From contig NZ_CP018154.1 in NCBI RefSeq assembly GCF_001889025.1, positions 424,001 through 488,000 of the forward strand: 64,000 nucleotides of DNA, in the 5' to 3' direction. Positions 8,429-17,758 of this stretch are shown piece after piece. The notes beneath the pieces were generated by a model. The model was not told the origin of the DNA. It searched no databases and saw only the letters and a program-made list of their open reading frames with translations. The translations under genes and the position numbers were made by a program. The DNA comes from Sphingorhabdus lutea (GTDB taxonomy: Bacteria > Pseudomonadota > Alphaproteobacteria > Sphingomonadales > Sphingomonadaceae). Every line of letters starts with the position of its first letter. Positions within the stretch are counted from its first letter, which is position 1.

Positions 8429-8593
8429 ATTTTATGATATACCTCTTTTTTTATCGAATAGCTGCTTTCGCGCCAAGGTCCAACCGCTTTATTTCCATAA
8501 AGCGTCAATTGGCATAGGATTTTTTCTCCCAACATATTTTGCCCGTTAAACTGGGCCAATTCCATCATAATAAATGCGGGTTAAATATTGGGA

Positions 8594-9742
8594 TTAAAAT
8601 CCTGCGCTGATGGTGATGGCCGGACCTGATTTATTGGCGGCATTTCCGGCAATGCGCATGCGCCAATCCGCCGACAGCTGAATATTGCTATTATTGGGTT
8701 TTAGGTGAAAATTTATTGTCGGGCCAATGTCAATTCGGGCTATTTTATCCTGTGGTGCGCGTTCATATTGCCCCGCCGCCCATATGCCGCCGCCCAAATT
8801 TACACCTAATTTATTCTTGGTAAAAACCTGCCTTGTAATTTTAAAATTTGCGTCGCCAAATGCACCTTGCCGGGTGCCAAAATAATATCCCGCCTGTGCA
8901 TATCCCGATGCACGAATATTTTGGGTCAATTTAATATTATCCTTGCCCCCTGCGGCGAACAAAATCGGGCCATGTGCGCCATTATTTCGGGCGCGATATT
9001 CGGCATTTATTGACAGGGGCAAAGCGGGGGAGGGTATATAGCTGATGCCTAGGGAGGCATCCTTGTCATTGGCGATATTATCTTGAAATGGGCCAATGGC
9101 ACTGCTGATGCGGGAATATATGGATAATGACTGGCCAGATGGCCCAGAAATAATCCGATATTTCACCAAAATCGCGGCCTGTGACCCACCATAAGAGGGG
9201 GATAATATGCCAAGCGAGCTGTTTCTTTCAAATTGATCAGGCCGAATATAGGCATAGGCATAAAGTGAGAATTTTTTGTCATTATGGGATGATGATAATT
9301 GTTTTGTAACAATAGTTGTTGCATTTTTTCCATTTAATGGCTTGGTCGTTTGATTGGCGGAAAATAAGGGTTCATTCTGGGCAGCTGCATTTGGAAATTT
9401 GGGGTATAAATGTGGATATAAAATTGCCTGCGCCCTTTGTTCGCCAGCCGCTTTTTCTGCCATATTCATGGCGAAGGGTATAGGGCGGAAGGTGCGGGGC
9501 GCTGAAATATATTGTGTGTTTTTATGCTGATTATAAATAAAATGGGTCAGGGTAAAATCAGCATTTTTCTCAACTGCATTTTTCTCAACAGTTTTTTTGC
9601 CCAATTTCATCAATGCAGGGGCATGATGAATTTCGGGTGCAGGGCTTTGTGATGCAATGATAATGGCCCGGCAAAATATCCATCCGCCGATTATCATTGC
9701 CAATGCCGAAATGGGCTTTCCCTTTTTTACATATTGTTTCAT
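8594..9742 (-). CDS. Putative outer-membrane beta-barrel protein, NfrA C-terminal-domain-like
   Basis: Protein of 382 residues with an N-terminal signal or anchor (about 12-30), a low-complexity region to about residue 150, and then alternating amphipathic strands to a terminal Phe (ISAGF), typical of outer-membrane barrels. The segment SLYAYAYIRPDQF followed by YGGSQAAILVKYRI resembles the barrel domain of NfrA, the phage N4 adsorption and glycan-export porin. I make that match from memory. Its ATG overlaps the stop of the upstream glycosyltransferase (ATGA), so the two are probably one system for making and exporting a surface glycan. The TPR domain of full-length NfrA is absent. A 15-bp in-frame duplication gives VEKNAVEKNA near residue 56. 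Confidence 0.6.
   Translation of the reverse strand: MKQYVKKGKPISALAMIIGGWIFCRAIIIASQSPAPEIHHAPALMKLGKKTVEKNAVEKNADFTLTHFIYNQHKNTQYISAPRTFRPIPFAMNMAEKAAGEQRAQAILYPHLYPKFPNAAAQNEPLFSANQTTKPLNGKNATTIVTKQLSSSHNDKKFSLYAYAYIRPDQFERNSSLGILSPSYGGSQAAILVKYRIISGPSGQSLSIYSRISSAIGPFQDNIANDKDASLGISYIPSPALPLSINAEYRARNNGAHGPILFAAGGKDNIKLTQNIRASGYAQAGYYFGTRQGAFGDANFKITRQVFTKNKLGVNLGGGIWAAGQYERAPQDKIARIDIGPTINFHLKPNNSNIQLSADWRMRIAGNAANKSGPAITISAGF
9561..9590. repeat. 15-bp tandem duplication inside the barrel gene
   Basis: Two adjacent copies of GCATTTTTCTCAAC plus one base lie in frame. They duplicate five residues in the low-complexity N-terminal part of the barrel protein. Confidence 0.8.
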
Positions 9743-11211
9743 ATATTTTGCTCTTTTTCATGGGCAATATTAAGAGCGTTATCATGGCCAAAATGTGCTG
9801 GGTTAACATGCATCTGCGCGGTGGCAGGAAAGTGTAAATGGCTGGTTTTTTCCCAAATAAGCCGCTGCCCCTTTAACCATTTGACATATGCCCAAATGGC
9901 CCGCCGTACGGCTAATATGGCGATAAGATTGGAAATAAAAATGCGCGGAACGGAATATAAGGATTGTTTCAAGCCATATAGGCGATAGGTAAAGCTGGCC
10001 CGCATGATGACGCGCCACAGCATAAAAATAGCATTTAATGTTAATAAAATAATCGCCGAATGGGGCAATGGTTTTTGCTGTGTCAGCCCAAATGCCTGTG
10101 CGGTCCAGATTATGCCCGATAATATTATCAATATATAACATGCGAATAGGATGATGGCGACAAAAGGCCCTTTGCGGTCTTGCATTCGCATCCAATTATC
10201 CATGGGCGATGCGCCCCACCCCAGCCTGTCCCATCCGTTTAGGGCAATGCCCAATAACCAGCGGCTTTTTTGTTTTACCGCATTTTCCATTTTGTCGGGG
10301 AAACATGATTTGGTGCCGACCCTTTCTCCATGGGCGTCCAACATATCGGCGATGGCGCCGCTTGCGCCCATTTGGGATAATTTTATGCCAAGCTCATAAT
10401 CCTCGGTCAGGCTGTCTTCATCAAATGGCAGATTATGATGTTGCAGAGCAAGCCGTGCAATCCACTCGCGGTTAATGGCGCAGCCCACACCCGCCATGGG
10501 CATGCCCGTGGATAACCATTCACGCACCATCATTTGTTTGGCATGTGACTCAGCAAATTCATCACAATAATGCCCGCTGATAAAGGGGGACTTCGCAACG
10601 GGTTGCGGAATGACCGGCAATTGAACAAAGGCATGTCGGCGCAATAAATGTGCATAAATGGCCAATGAATCGGCATGGACCATATCTTCGGCATCGTGCA
10701 GGATAATCGCCTGCGCCTTAAACCCAGAATTTAACTCATCTGTTTGAAGCGCTTTCCAAATCATATTTAGACAATTAGCCTTGGTCGTCGGGCCATTTTT
10801 GTCGCAAATCACCAATGTAATTTTGGGGTTTATACGCGCCGCCAATTTAATCTGCTTTATCCCATCAGGATCATTGGGATAGGCACCAACATATATTTTA
10901 TAGGCAAAGGGTGTGTGGGATAAGGTGCTGGTTAAATTATTCAGCATTTGGGCAATGATGCTTCCTTCATTCCATGTTGGGATAAAGAAAGCAAAGAGGC
11001 TTTTCGGAGCAATTGATTGCGGCAGAGGAAGCTGATTTGACCGCATGGGCGGTGCGGAATGATAATATAATTTTTTGCGTTGCCGCCGTTTATAAAACCA
11101 ATAAATATCGACCGCGACATCATCTAGGGCCAGAATTAAAATCCAAAAGCCGCAAAAAAGCATTAATTCATATAATATGATCGTCAAAGCACCGAATATA
11201 TTTTCGGCCAT
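9739..11211 (-). CDS. NfrB-like membrane glycosyltransferase family 2
   Basis: Membrane glycosyltransferase of about 490 residues. It has an N-terminal membrane helix (about 8-30), a GT2 catalytic domain with FFIPTWNE, the divalent-metal motif DAED, TEDYELGI and QKSRWLLGI (the Q-x-x-RW signature of processive synthases), and then three or four C-terminal membrane helices. This is the architecture of NfrB, the inner-membrane polymerase of the phage N4 receptor glycan. The MshEN cyclic-di-GMP domain found at the C-terminus of E. coli NfrB is missing. ATG 11211 follows a GGGGG stretch. GTG 11241 is an alternative start that adds 10 residues. It is divergent from nhaA. Confidence 0.75.
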   Translation of the reverse strand: MAENIFGALTIILYELMLFCGFWILILALDDVAVDIYWFYKRRQRKKLYYHSAPPMRSNQLPLPQSIAPKSLFAFFIPTWNEGSIIAQMLNNLTSTLSHTPFAYKIYVGAYPNDPDGIKQIKLAARINPKITLVICDKNGPTTKANCLNMIWKALQTDELNSGFKAQAIILHDAEDMVHADSLAIYAHLLRRHAFVQLPVIPQPVAKSPFISGHYCDEFAESHAKQMMVREWLSTGMPMAGVGCAINREWIARLALQHHNLPFDEDSLTEDYELGIKLSQMGASGAIADMLDAHGERVGTKSCFPDKMENAVKQKSRWLLGIALNGWDRLGWGASPMDNWMRMQDRKGPFVAIILFACYILIILSGIIWTAQAFGLTQQKPLPHSAIILLTLNAIFMLWRVIMRASFTYRLYGLKQSLYSVPRIFISNLIAILAVRRAIWAYVKWLKGQRLIWEKTSHLHFPATAQMHVNPAHFGHDNALNIAHEKEQNI

Positions 11212-11341
11212 ATCAAATTGCCCCCAATAACTATTTGACACAAAAGGATTACTGTCCCTTTCATTGCCTGATTAGTGTTAAAAATATTATTCCGCAATTG
11301 CAAAAAGGGCATGATTTATTTTTATATTGATATTGGGTTTT

Positions 11342-11355
11342 GCGCGACTTCGCGC
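11342..11355. other. GC-rich inverted repeat upstream of nhaA
   Basis: GCGCGA-CT-TCGCGC stands out in AT-rich sequence 47 nt before the nhaA start and is flanked by TTGATA and TATCAA. It could be an operator or a leader hairpin. No partner is known. Confidence 0.35.
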
Positions 11356-11401
11356 TATCAAGGGGCAATTGTAAAATAAAAGATGAAATAGGTTATATAA
11401 A

Positions 11402-12697
11402 ATGGGCGCACAAAATAATAATGAACGCAAAAATGTCTCGGCACTTCGTGATTTTTTACAAAGTGAGGCAGCAGGCGGCATATTATTGATGTTGGCCGCG
11501 GCATTGGCAATGATTGTCGCAAATAGCAGTTGGTCGCATTATTATCATGATATATTGCATGACCCCATTGGCCCGACATTGACCGATAAATTAGGGCCAA
11601 TGACCATCCATTTATGGATAAATGATGGGTTAATGGCCATCTTCTTTTTCCTTGTTGGGTTGGAAATTAAACGCGAATTTATCGACGGGCGGCTATCATC
11701 ATGGGAAAAAAGACGCCTGCCCATTGTGGCGGCGGCGGCCGGCATGGTTTTTCCTGCAATTATATATTTGGTGATTGCGGGGGGTGATCCTGTGTTGCAA
11801 AATGGTTGGGCAATTCCCGCTGCAACCGATATTGCCTTTGCCATTGGCGTGCTTGCCCTATTGGGAAGCCGCGCGCCGACATCGTTGAAATTATTCCTCG
11901 TCACCGTGGCAATTGTGGATGATATGGGCGCAGTGGCGATTATCGCTTTGGTTTATACGCCATCGTTAAAAACCATTTGGTTGCTTGGCTCTGGCATTGT
12001 TTTGGGCGCGATGTATTTGCTGAATAAATCGGGCAATCGGAATATACCAATTTATCTGATTTTATCGGTCATTTTATGGTATGCGGTGCTGCAATCTGGT
12101 GTTCATGCGACCATTGCGGGCGTGTTGGCGGCGTTGATGATACCCATTATCGTCACCCCCGGCGCACCAGATAGTCCCGACAGCCCGCTGCATAAATTGG
12201 AACATGCCATTCATCCGTGGAGCGCATATTTCATCATTCCGATATTTGGTTTTGCCAATGCTGGGGTTGAAATTGGCGGGTTGACCATGGAACAAATTTT
12301 TGCGCCTGTTCCCTTGGGCATTGCGGCGGGGCTTTTCCTTGGCAAACAAATCGGCATTTTTGGTGCGGTATGGGTATCGGTGAAAACTGGATTTGCGGGC
12401 AAATTGCGCGGGGCGACATGGTTGCAAATATATGGAGTGGCCATGCTTTGCGGCATTGGTTTTACCATGAGTTTATTTATCGGCGAGCTTGCCTTTACTG
12501 GAAAAGATGAAGCTGCCGCCCTGCTTCGTGAGGAGGCCAAAATCGGCATTTTAATGGGTTCGGTCATTTCGGCATTGGCAGGCTTTTTATTATTACGTTT
12601 TGCCCCGCAACATGCGCGTCAAGAAGAAATAGAGCAAGAAGCGCAGCAGGAAATTTCCGGCGATGGCGATGTTGCATCCTTAAGTGAACGGGGTTGA
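11402..12697 (+). CDS. nhaA: Na+/H+ antiporter NhaA
   Basis: NhaA exchanges protons for sodium or lithium at the inner membrane and supports growth in salt and at alkaline pH. The 431-residue product has about 12 membrane helices. It shows LMAIFFFLVGLEIKREF, the discontinuous helix PAATDIAFAIGVLALLG, and the ion-binding Asp pair in VDDMGAVAII. It is about 40 residues longer than the E. coli protein because of an acidic C-terminal tail (EEIEQEAQQEISGDGD). Spacing of 4 nt to the next gene suggests co-transcription with the DUF885 lipoprotein. A GC-rich inverted repeat lies upstream. Confidence 0.95.
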   Translation: MGAQNNNERKNVSALRDFLQSEAAGGILLMLAAALAMIVANSSWSHYYHDILHDPIGPTLTDKLGPMTIHLWINDGLMAIFFFLVGLEIKREFIDGRLSSWEKRRLPIVAAAAGMVFPAIIYLVIAGGDPVLQNGWAIPAATDIAFAIGVLALLGSRAPTSLKLFLVTVAIVDDMGAVAIIALVYTPSLKTIWLLGSGIVLGAMYLLNKSGNRNIPIYLILSVILWYAVLQSGVHATIAGVLAALMIPIIVTPGAPDSPDSPLHKLEHAIHPWSAYFIIPIFGFANAGVEIGGLTMEQIFAPVPLGIAAGLFLGKQIGIFGAVWVSVKTGFAGKLRGATWLQIYGVAMLCGIGFTMSLFIGELAFTGKDEAAALLREEAKIGILMGSVISALAGFLLLRFAPQHARQEEIEQEAQQEISGDGDVASLSERG

Positions 12698-12701
12698 TAA
12701 G

Positions 12702-14075
12702 ATGAAAAAGACATCGCTTTTTTTCGCCATTTTATCAGCCAGTTCTTTGGCATCATGTGCCACAATGGGGGGTAAGGGCAGCGAATTTAGGCAAAGCGAT
12801 CGTGTAATTTATATGGAAGAGGAAGACAGCGATAAGGTAGATGCGGCTTTATCCGCCTTGGCCGCCGACTATGTGAAATTAAGCCTTGAAATTGGCACGC
12901 ATGAAAATGGCTATATTGATGCATATTATGGACCAGCGGAGTGGAAAAAAGAGGCAGAGGCCAATCCACGCGGCAAACGCGCCTTAATTGCTGCGGTGCG
13001 GTCTTTGCGTGCGCAATTGGATATTATTCCAGCGGCCAAAAATGATAATTTGCTGAACCAACGGGCAAAATGGCTTGATGCGCAATTATTGGCCGCCGAA
13101 ACCCGATTGATGATGATGGAAGGGGTGAAATTTTCCTTTGCCGAGGAGGCAGAGCGTTTATTCGGTGTTCGGCCACAGGTTAAGCCATTGGCCAGTTATG
13201 ACGCGGCGCTGGAAAATGTGCAAAAACTACTTCCTGGAAAGGGTGATTTATCCATAAGGGCGGATAATATTTTGGAACAATTTATTGTTGCGCCAGATAA
13301 GTTAAAACCCGTTTTTGATGAGGCAATAACCGAATGCCGCAACCGCACCATGATGAATATGGCAATACCAGCGGATGAAAAATTCGACATGGAATATGTG
13401 ACAGAAAAACCGTGGAGCGGATATAATTGGTATCAGGGAAAATATCACAGCTTAATCCAAATAAATACCGACCTGCCCATTCGGATAAGCCGCGCGGTCG
13501 ATCTTGGTTGTCATGAGGGATATCCCGGGCATCATGTGTTTAATGCATTATTGGAAGACCGATTGGCAAAGGCGCGCGGATGGCCTGAATATATGGTTTA
13601 TCCATTATATAGCCCGCAAAGCTTAATCGCCGAGGGTTCGGCCAATTATGGCATTGAGCTGGCCTTTCCTGGGCAAGAAAAGCGCGATTATGAAGTGAAT
13701 ATCTTATTCCCCATGGCGGGTCTTGCATCGAAAAATGCGGATATATTTTATCAATTGCAATCGGCCATGGGGGCGCTTTCTGGTGCGCGTTTAACGATTG
13801 CACAGCAATATTTGGATGGCGAAATTGACCGTGAACAGGCCATTATTTTAAGCCAGAAATATCTTTTATTATCACGAAAGCGCGCCGAACAATCCATTGG
13901 GTTTACCGATATATATCGCAGCTATGTGTTAAATTATGGTTTGGGATTGGATATGGTGCGCCGCCATATAGAGGCAAATAATGCCGATGGCAGCGCGGCG
14001 AGCGCGGATATAAAATGGCAGCGCATGGAGGCAATATTGACCCAGCCGACCCTGCCACAGGATTTAACAAATTGA
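12702..14075 (+). CDS. DUF885-family lipoprotein with HExxxGHH metalloprotease-like motif
   Basis: Protein of 457 residues with a lipoprotein signal (SSLASC, Cys19), so probably anchored in the cell envelope. The DUF885 core contains HEGYPGHH (271-278), a zinc-binding motif. Family members are thought to be metallopeptidases, but the substrate is not established. Many DUF885 proteins are about 600 residues, so this one is a short version, with a C-terminal region ending near YGLGLDMVRRHIE. ATG 12702 was preferred over ATG 12684, which lies inside nhaA and lacks a signal peptide at the right place. It is likely in an operon with nhaA. Confidence 0.82.
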   Translation: MKKTSLFFAILSASSLASCATMGGKGSEFRQSDRVIYMEEEDSDKVDAALSALAADYVKLSLEIGTHENGYIDAYYGPAEWKKEAEANPRGKRALIAAVRSLRAQLDIIPAAKNDNLLNQRAKWLDAQLLAAETRLMMMEGVKFSFAEEAERLFGVRPQVKPLASYDAALENVQKLLPGKGDLSIRADNILEQFIVAPDKLKPVFDEAITECRNRTMMNMAIPADEKFDMEYVTEKPWSGYNWYQGKYHSLIQINTDLPIRISRAVDLGCHEGYPGHHVFNALLEDRLAKARGWPEYMVYPLYSPQSLIAEGSANYGIELAFPGQEKRDYEVNILFPMAGLASKNADIFYQLQSAMGALSGARLTIAQQYLDGEIDREQAIILSQKYLLLSRKRAEQSIGFTDIYRSYVLNYGLGLDMVRRHIEANNADGSAASADIKWQRMEAILTQPTLPQDLTN

Positions 14076-14094
14076 ACCATTTTTGAACAATATA

Positions 14095-14123
14095 TTGCCA
14101 GCGCTTAACTATATGATTAACAT
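14095..14123 (+). promoter_or_regulatory. Promoter of the CoA-transferase gene with embedded palindrome
   Basis: TTGCCA (14095-14100) and TAACAT (14118-14123) are 17 bases apart. The imperfect palindrome TTAACTATATGATTAA (14105-14120) fills the spacer and enters the -10. It matches the perfect palindrome upstream of the thiolase gene at 14 of 16 positions, which suggests one shared repressor, probably the TetR encoded nearby. Confidence 0.55.
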
Positions 14124-14150
14124 CCTCGTTAATTAAAGAGGGGATGGAAA

Positions 14151-15362
14151 ATGGCAAAATGGCCAAAGCTGAAATGGGATAAAGAGCCAACCGGCCCGTT
14201 AAAGGGTGTGAAAATTGTTGATATGGCAACGGTTGTCCTTGGCCCATTTGCCACCATGCATTTTGCTGATTTGGGCGCAGAGGTGATTAAAATTGAAAAT
14301 AGCCAGGGCAATACGCCGGGCGATTTAATGCGCCATGCCGGACAATCCCCCACGGGAGATTTAGGCCCGATTTTTACCGCCTTAAACCGCAATAAAAAGG
14401 CGATTAACCTGAACGCCAAAATATCCGAAGATCGCGATATTATATATGCATTGTTGGAAGATGCCGATGTGTTTTTTCACAATGTGCGGCTTGCCGGAAT
14501 GGCGCGGCTTGGCCTTGATTATGAAAGCGTGAAGGCGATTAACCCCAATATCATTTATGTCCATTGCGCGGGTTATGGGATGGAGGGGCAATATGCATCG
14601 CGGCAGGCATATGATGATTTAATCCAATGCGCATCAGGCTTTGCCTCTTTATTTGAAATGCGTGACGGTGGGCGGCCAGTTTATATGCCATCCTTAATCG
14701 CCGATAAAACCGTGGGCTTATTTGCCTCCAATGCCACAATGGCGGCATTATTTCACCGTGAACGCACGGGCGAGGGGCAATTTGTGCAAGTGCCCATGTT
14801 TGAAACATTTACCTTTTTCAACATGGTTGAAAATTTATGGGGCGAAACATTTGTGCCGGGCAATGGTAAATATGCCTATACTCGCTCCATCAACCCCAAT
14901 CGCCGTCCCTATCCGACAAAGGACGGATTTATTGGCATTGTTCCCTATAATGATAAACAATGGGCCAGATTTTTTGAGCTTGGCGGCATGCCGGGCATTT
15001 TCGATGATCCGCGTTTTTCCACCTATGGCGAACGCACGAAACATATTTCGGAACTTTATGCCTTGATTGAGCAAATTTCTGCAACGAAAAGCAGCGAGGA
15101 ATGGCTTAATTTATTAGATAAAAATGACATTCCGGCGATGCGTTATAACCGGATGGAGGATATGTTATCCGACCCGCATTTATCTGAAATTGGTTTTTTT
15201 GAGCAGCGTAGCGGCGCAGATATTGGTACATATCGAAGCATGAAACATCCGGTGCATTATTCCAAAACACCGGCCAATATATATGCCAATCCTCCGCAAT
15301 TGGACCGCGATGGCGATGAAATTAAAACCGCATTGGGATTGGGAGAAAATGTCAAAAAATAG
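14151..15362 (+). CDS. CaiB/BaiF (family III) CoA-transferase
   Basis: Family III CoA-transferase of 403 residues, which moves CoA between carboxylic acids through an aspartyl-CoA thioester. It shows the N-terminal LKGVKIVDMATVVLGPFATMHFADLGAEVIKIE signature region and AYDDLIQ, whose Asp155 aligns with the catalytic Asp. The acid substrate cannot be read from sequence. The neighbouring acyl-CoA genes and the shared promoter palindrome suggest it activates the starting compound or an intermediate of that pathway. ATG 14151 follows AGAGGGG. It ends tail to tail with the TetR gene, only 10 nt apart. Confidence 0.9.
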   Translation: MAKWPKLKWDKEPTGPLKGVKIVDMATVVLGPFATMHFADLGAEVIKIENSQGNTPGDLMRHAGQSPTGDLGPIFTALNRNKKAINLNAKISEDRDIIYALLEDADVFFHNVRLAGMARLGLDYESVKAINPNIIYVHCAGYGMEGQYASRQAYDDLIQCASGFASLFEMRDGGRPVYMPSLIADKTVGLFASNATMAALFHRERTGEGQFVQVPMFETFTFFNMVENLWGETFVPGNGKYAYTRSINPNRRPYPTKDGFIGIVPYNDKQWARFFELGGMPGIFDDPRFSTYGERTKHISELYALIEQISATKSSEEWLNLLDKNDIPAMRYNRMEDMLSDPHLSEIGFFEQRSGADIGTYRSMKHPVHYSKTPANIYANPPQLDRDGDEIKTALGLGENVKK

Positions 15363-15372
15363 GCATGAATAA

Positions 15373-16005
15373 TTATGCTAAAATACCGCGCATGATAAGT
15401 TCAATCGTATGTTCACGATATTTATCGCGCATTTCCTCGCTAATATCGGGTTGGTCAAAACAATGTTGCAATACCTGACGCGCGGTAAAGAAACGGTCGG
15501 ACGCACCCGTTACGGTAAAATAGAAAAGCTGTGGGTCAATCGGGCGTAATGTGCCATCTTTCACCCCATCATTGACCAATGTTGCATATGCCGCCGAAAT
15601 TGGTTTCAAATATTGGTCGGCAATTTTTTGGGCATCGGCGGGGGCGTTGTCGCGCACCATGCGCATCAACAAACGGTTAAGATAGGGATATTGATAATAG
15701 GTGTCGATAACCGCCCCAATATGCAGGCGCAATTTTTCCTCCGCCGTCATGGATTTTGCAATCAGGCTGTCTAAACTGCGCACAATTTTGGTCATGTCGC
15801 GTTCCAATAAGGCAAGCATCAGGCCATTTTTATTGCCAAAATAATATTTAACCAAGGCGCTGTTTAACCCAGCACGCAGCGACAGCTCACTTAGCGATAG
15901 GTCAATAGTATCGCCTTCGCGCATAATTTGGCTTGCCGCGTCAATTAACTGTTCGCGTGCGGTTGCATTTTCGTCTGCATTGTTCATCAAATTATCTTTG
16001 GACAT
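15373..16005 (-). CDS. TetR-family transcriptional regulator
   Basis: Regulator of 210 residues with an N-terminal TetR helix-turn-helix (about 16-62, including LSELSLRAGLNSALVKYYFGN) and a C-terminal ligand-binding helical domain. Regulators of this kind next to beta-oxidation genes commonly sense acyl-CoA. It sits between the CoA-transferase and the minus-strand acyl-CoA operons. A palindrome with core TTAATCATATGATTAA occurs in variants at three promoters of the cluster and is the best candidate for its operator. I see no copy in its own 75-nt upstream gap. GGGGAG precedes ATG 16005. Confidence 0.9.
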   Translation of the reverse strand: MSKDNLMNNADENATAREQLIDAASQIMREGDTIDLSLSELSLRAGLNSALVKYYFGNKNGLMLALLERDMTKIVRSLDSLIAKSMTAEEKLRLHIGAVIDTYYQYPYLNRLLMRMVRDNAPADAQKIADQYLKPISAAYATLVNDGVKDGTLRPIDPQLFYFTVTGASDRFFTARQVLQHCFDQPDISEEMRDKYREHTIELIMRGILA

Positions 16006-16080
16006 TTCATAACACTCCCCTAACTTTCCCTAACGTAATTTTTATCAAGGTCAATCAAAGACAGCATTTAATATACATGT

Positions 16081-16950
16081 TTATTCATAATTTGGTTCTT
16101 TCCACCATGGGAAGAAATCGGGTAAATCTTCGCTTACCTTATCTGGATAATTGGCCTCGCGTTTTTCCAGAAAACTGGCTATGCCTTCTTTGGCATCATT
16201 GCTGCGTGAACGGCGGTAAATGGCGCGGCTGTCCATTTTATGCGCCTCCATTGGGTGTTCCTGTGATGAAAGCCGCCATAGCATGGCCCGTGTCATCGCC
16301 ACAGAAACGGGCGCGCAATTATCCGCAATCTCCAATGCAATTTCTCGCGCCTCGTCCAATAAATTATCGGCGGGATATATATCTTGAACCAACCTGCCTT
16401 TATATGCCTCATCCGCATTAAACACGCGCCCTGTCATGCACCAAGTTAATGCCTGCTGCATGCCGACCAGACGGGGCAAGAACCAAGAGGATGCCGCCTC
16501 AGGCACAATACCGCGCCGTGCAAAGACAAATCCAAATTTGGCATTATCGCTGGCCAATCGAATATCCATTGCCAAAGTCATTGTCGCGCCAATGCCCACC
16601 GCCGCGCCGTTTATTGCGGCGATTAACGGCTTTTTGCTTTGAAATAATCGCAGAGTCAATTTGCCGCCGCTATCGCGCACGCGCTCATCGGACAGGCTGG
16701 CGACCTCACTACCGCTGGCGAATATTTGCCCATCATCCTGCGGGGTTAAATCCGCGCCTGCGCAAAATGCGCGGCCATTACCGGTAAAGATAATGGCGCG
16801 CACATTGTCATCATGGTCCAATATGTCCATTGCATCACAAATTTCGTGCATCATGATGACGGTAAATGCGTTCATTTTTTCAGGACGGTTCAACGTGATA
16901 AACGCAATTGGTCCTTCATGATGGACAATAATTTGTGAAAAATTTTGCAT
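16081..16950 (-). CDS. Enoyl-CoA hydratase/isomerase (crotonase) family protein
   Basis: Crotonase-fold enzyme of 289 residues. It has the first oxyanion-hole element GRAFCAGADL and the second, GAAVGIGA. A single acidic residue is retained in RRGIVPEAASSWFLPRLVG, where hydratases have the second catalytic Glu. It probably hydrates or isomerises an enoyl-CoA in the pathway encoded here. ATG 16950 gives the normal crotonase N-terminus MQNFSQIIVHHEGPIAFITL; the longer open frame to 17022 overlaps the upstream SDR gene and lacks support. It is last in an operon with thiolase and SDR (4-nt gap to the SDR). Confidence 0.88.
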   Translation of the reverse strand: MQNFSQIIVHHEGPIAFITLNRPEKMNAFTVIMMHEICDAMDILDHDDNVRAIIFTGNGRAFCAGADLTPQDDGQIFASGSEVASLSDERVRDSGGKLTLRLFQSKKPLIAAINGAAVGIGATMTLAMDIRLASDNAKFGFVFARRGIVPEAASSWFLPRLVGMQQALTWCMTGRVFNADEAYKGRLVQDIYPADNLLDEAREIALEIADNCAPVSVAMTRAMLWRLSSQEHPMEAHKMDSRAIYRRSRSNDAKEGIASFLEKREANYPDKVSEDLPDFFPWWKEPNYE

Positions 16951-16954
16951 AATA

Positions 16955-17737
16955 TTATCTCGGCGCCATACGAATTGCCCCATCAAGGCGCACATCCTCG
17001 CCATTAAAATATCCCGTTTCAATCATACATAGGGCCAATTTTGCATATTCATTTGGCACGCCCAAACGCGGTGGATGTGGCACCATTGCGGCCAATGCAT
17101 CGCGCACCGGCTGCGGTGCACCGGCCAATAAGGGGGTGTCAAATATACCCGGCAATATGGTGTTTATGCGTATGCCCTCCCGCATTAAATCACGCGCTAT
17201 GGGCAGGGTCATGCCAACAACGCCGCCCTTTGATGCACTATATGCTGCTTGGCCAATTTGGCCGTCTTCCGCTGCGACGGAGGCGGTATTGACCATTGCC
17301 CCGCGATCACCGCAGGATAGGGGTTCAAGCGTCATCATGCCCGCCGCCGATTTTGCAATACAACGAAATGTGCCCACAAGGTTGATTTGGATGATTTTAT
17401 CAAATGCGTCCAATGGGAAATGTTTGATGCTGCCATCTTCTTTTGACCGGCTGGCGGTTTTAATCGCATTGCCCGTTCCTGCACAATTGACCAAAATGCG
17501 TTCTTGCCCATGGGCGGCCCGGGCCTTGGCAAATCCTGCATCCACGCTTTCGTCGCTGGTCACATTAACTTCGCAGAAAATACCGCCAATTTTCGCGGCC
17601 ATTTCCTCGCCCTTTTCCTTTTGCAGGTCAAAAATGGCTACTTTAACCCCCTTTTCGGCCAATGCCATGGCGGTTGCCGCGCCAAGGCCGGATGCACCGC
17701 CGGTGACGATAGCTGAAATATCTGCGCTTAATTCCAT
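16955..17737 (-). CDS. Short-chain dehydrogenase, 3-hydroxyacyl-CoA dehydrogenase type II-like
   Basis: Classical SDR of 260 residues with the NAD-binding loop TGGASGLG (12-19), NCAG, and the catalytic set in NTASVAAEDGQIGQAAYSASKGG (Ser, Tyr and Lys). The overall pattern (FDLQKEKGE, LPGIFDTPLL, PPRLGVPNEYA) resembles HSD17B10-type 3-hydroxyacyl-CoA dehydrogenases, the oxidation step before thiolysis. It is the middle gene of thiolase-SDR-crotonase, 21 nt after thiolase. The chain length or branching of its substrate is unknown. Confidence 0.88.
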   Translation of the reverse strand: MELSADISAIVTGGASGLGAATAMALAEKGVKVAIFDLQKEKGEEMAAKIGGIFCEVNVTSDESVDAGFAKARAAHGQERILVNCAGTGNAIKTASRSKEDGSIKHFPLDAFDKIIQINLVGTFRCIAKSAAGMMTLEPLSCGDRGAMVNTASVAAEDGQIGQAAYSASKGGVVGMTLPIARDLMREGIRINTILPGIFDTPLLAGAPQPVRDALAAMVPHPPRLGVPNEYAKLALCMIETGYFNGEDVRLDGAIRMAPR

Positions 17738-17758
17738 GGGATATATCCTTTAAATATA

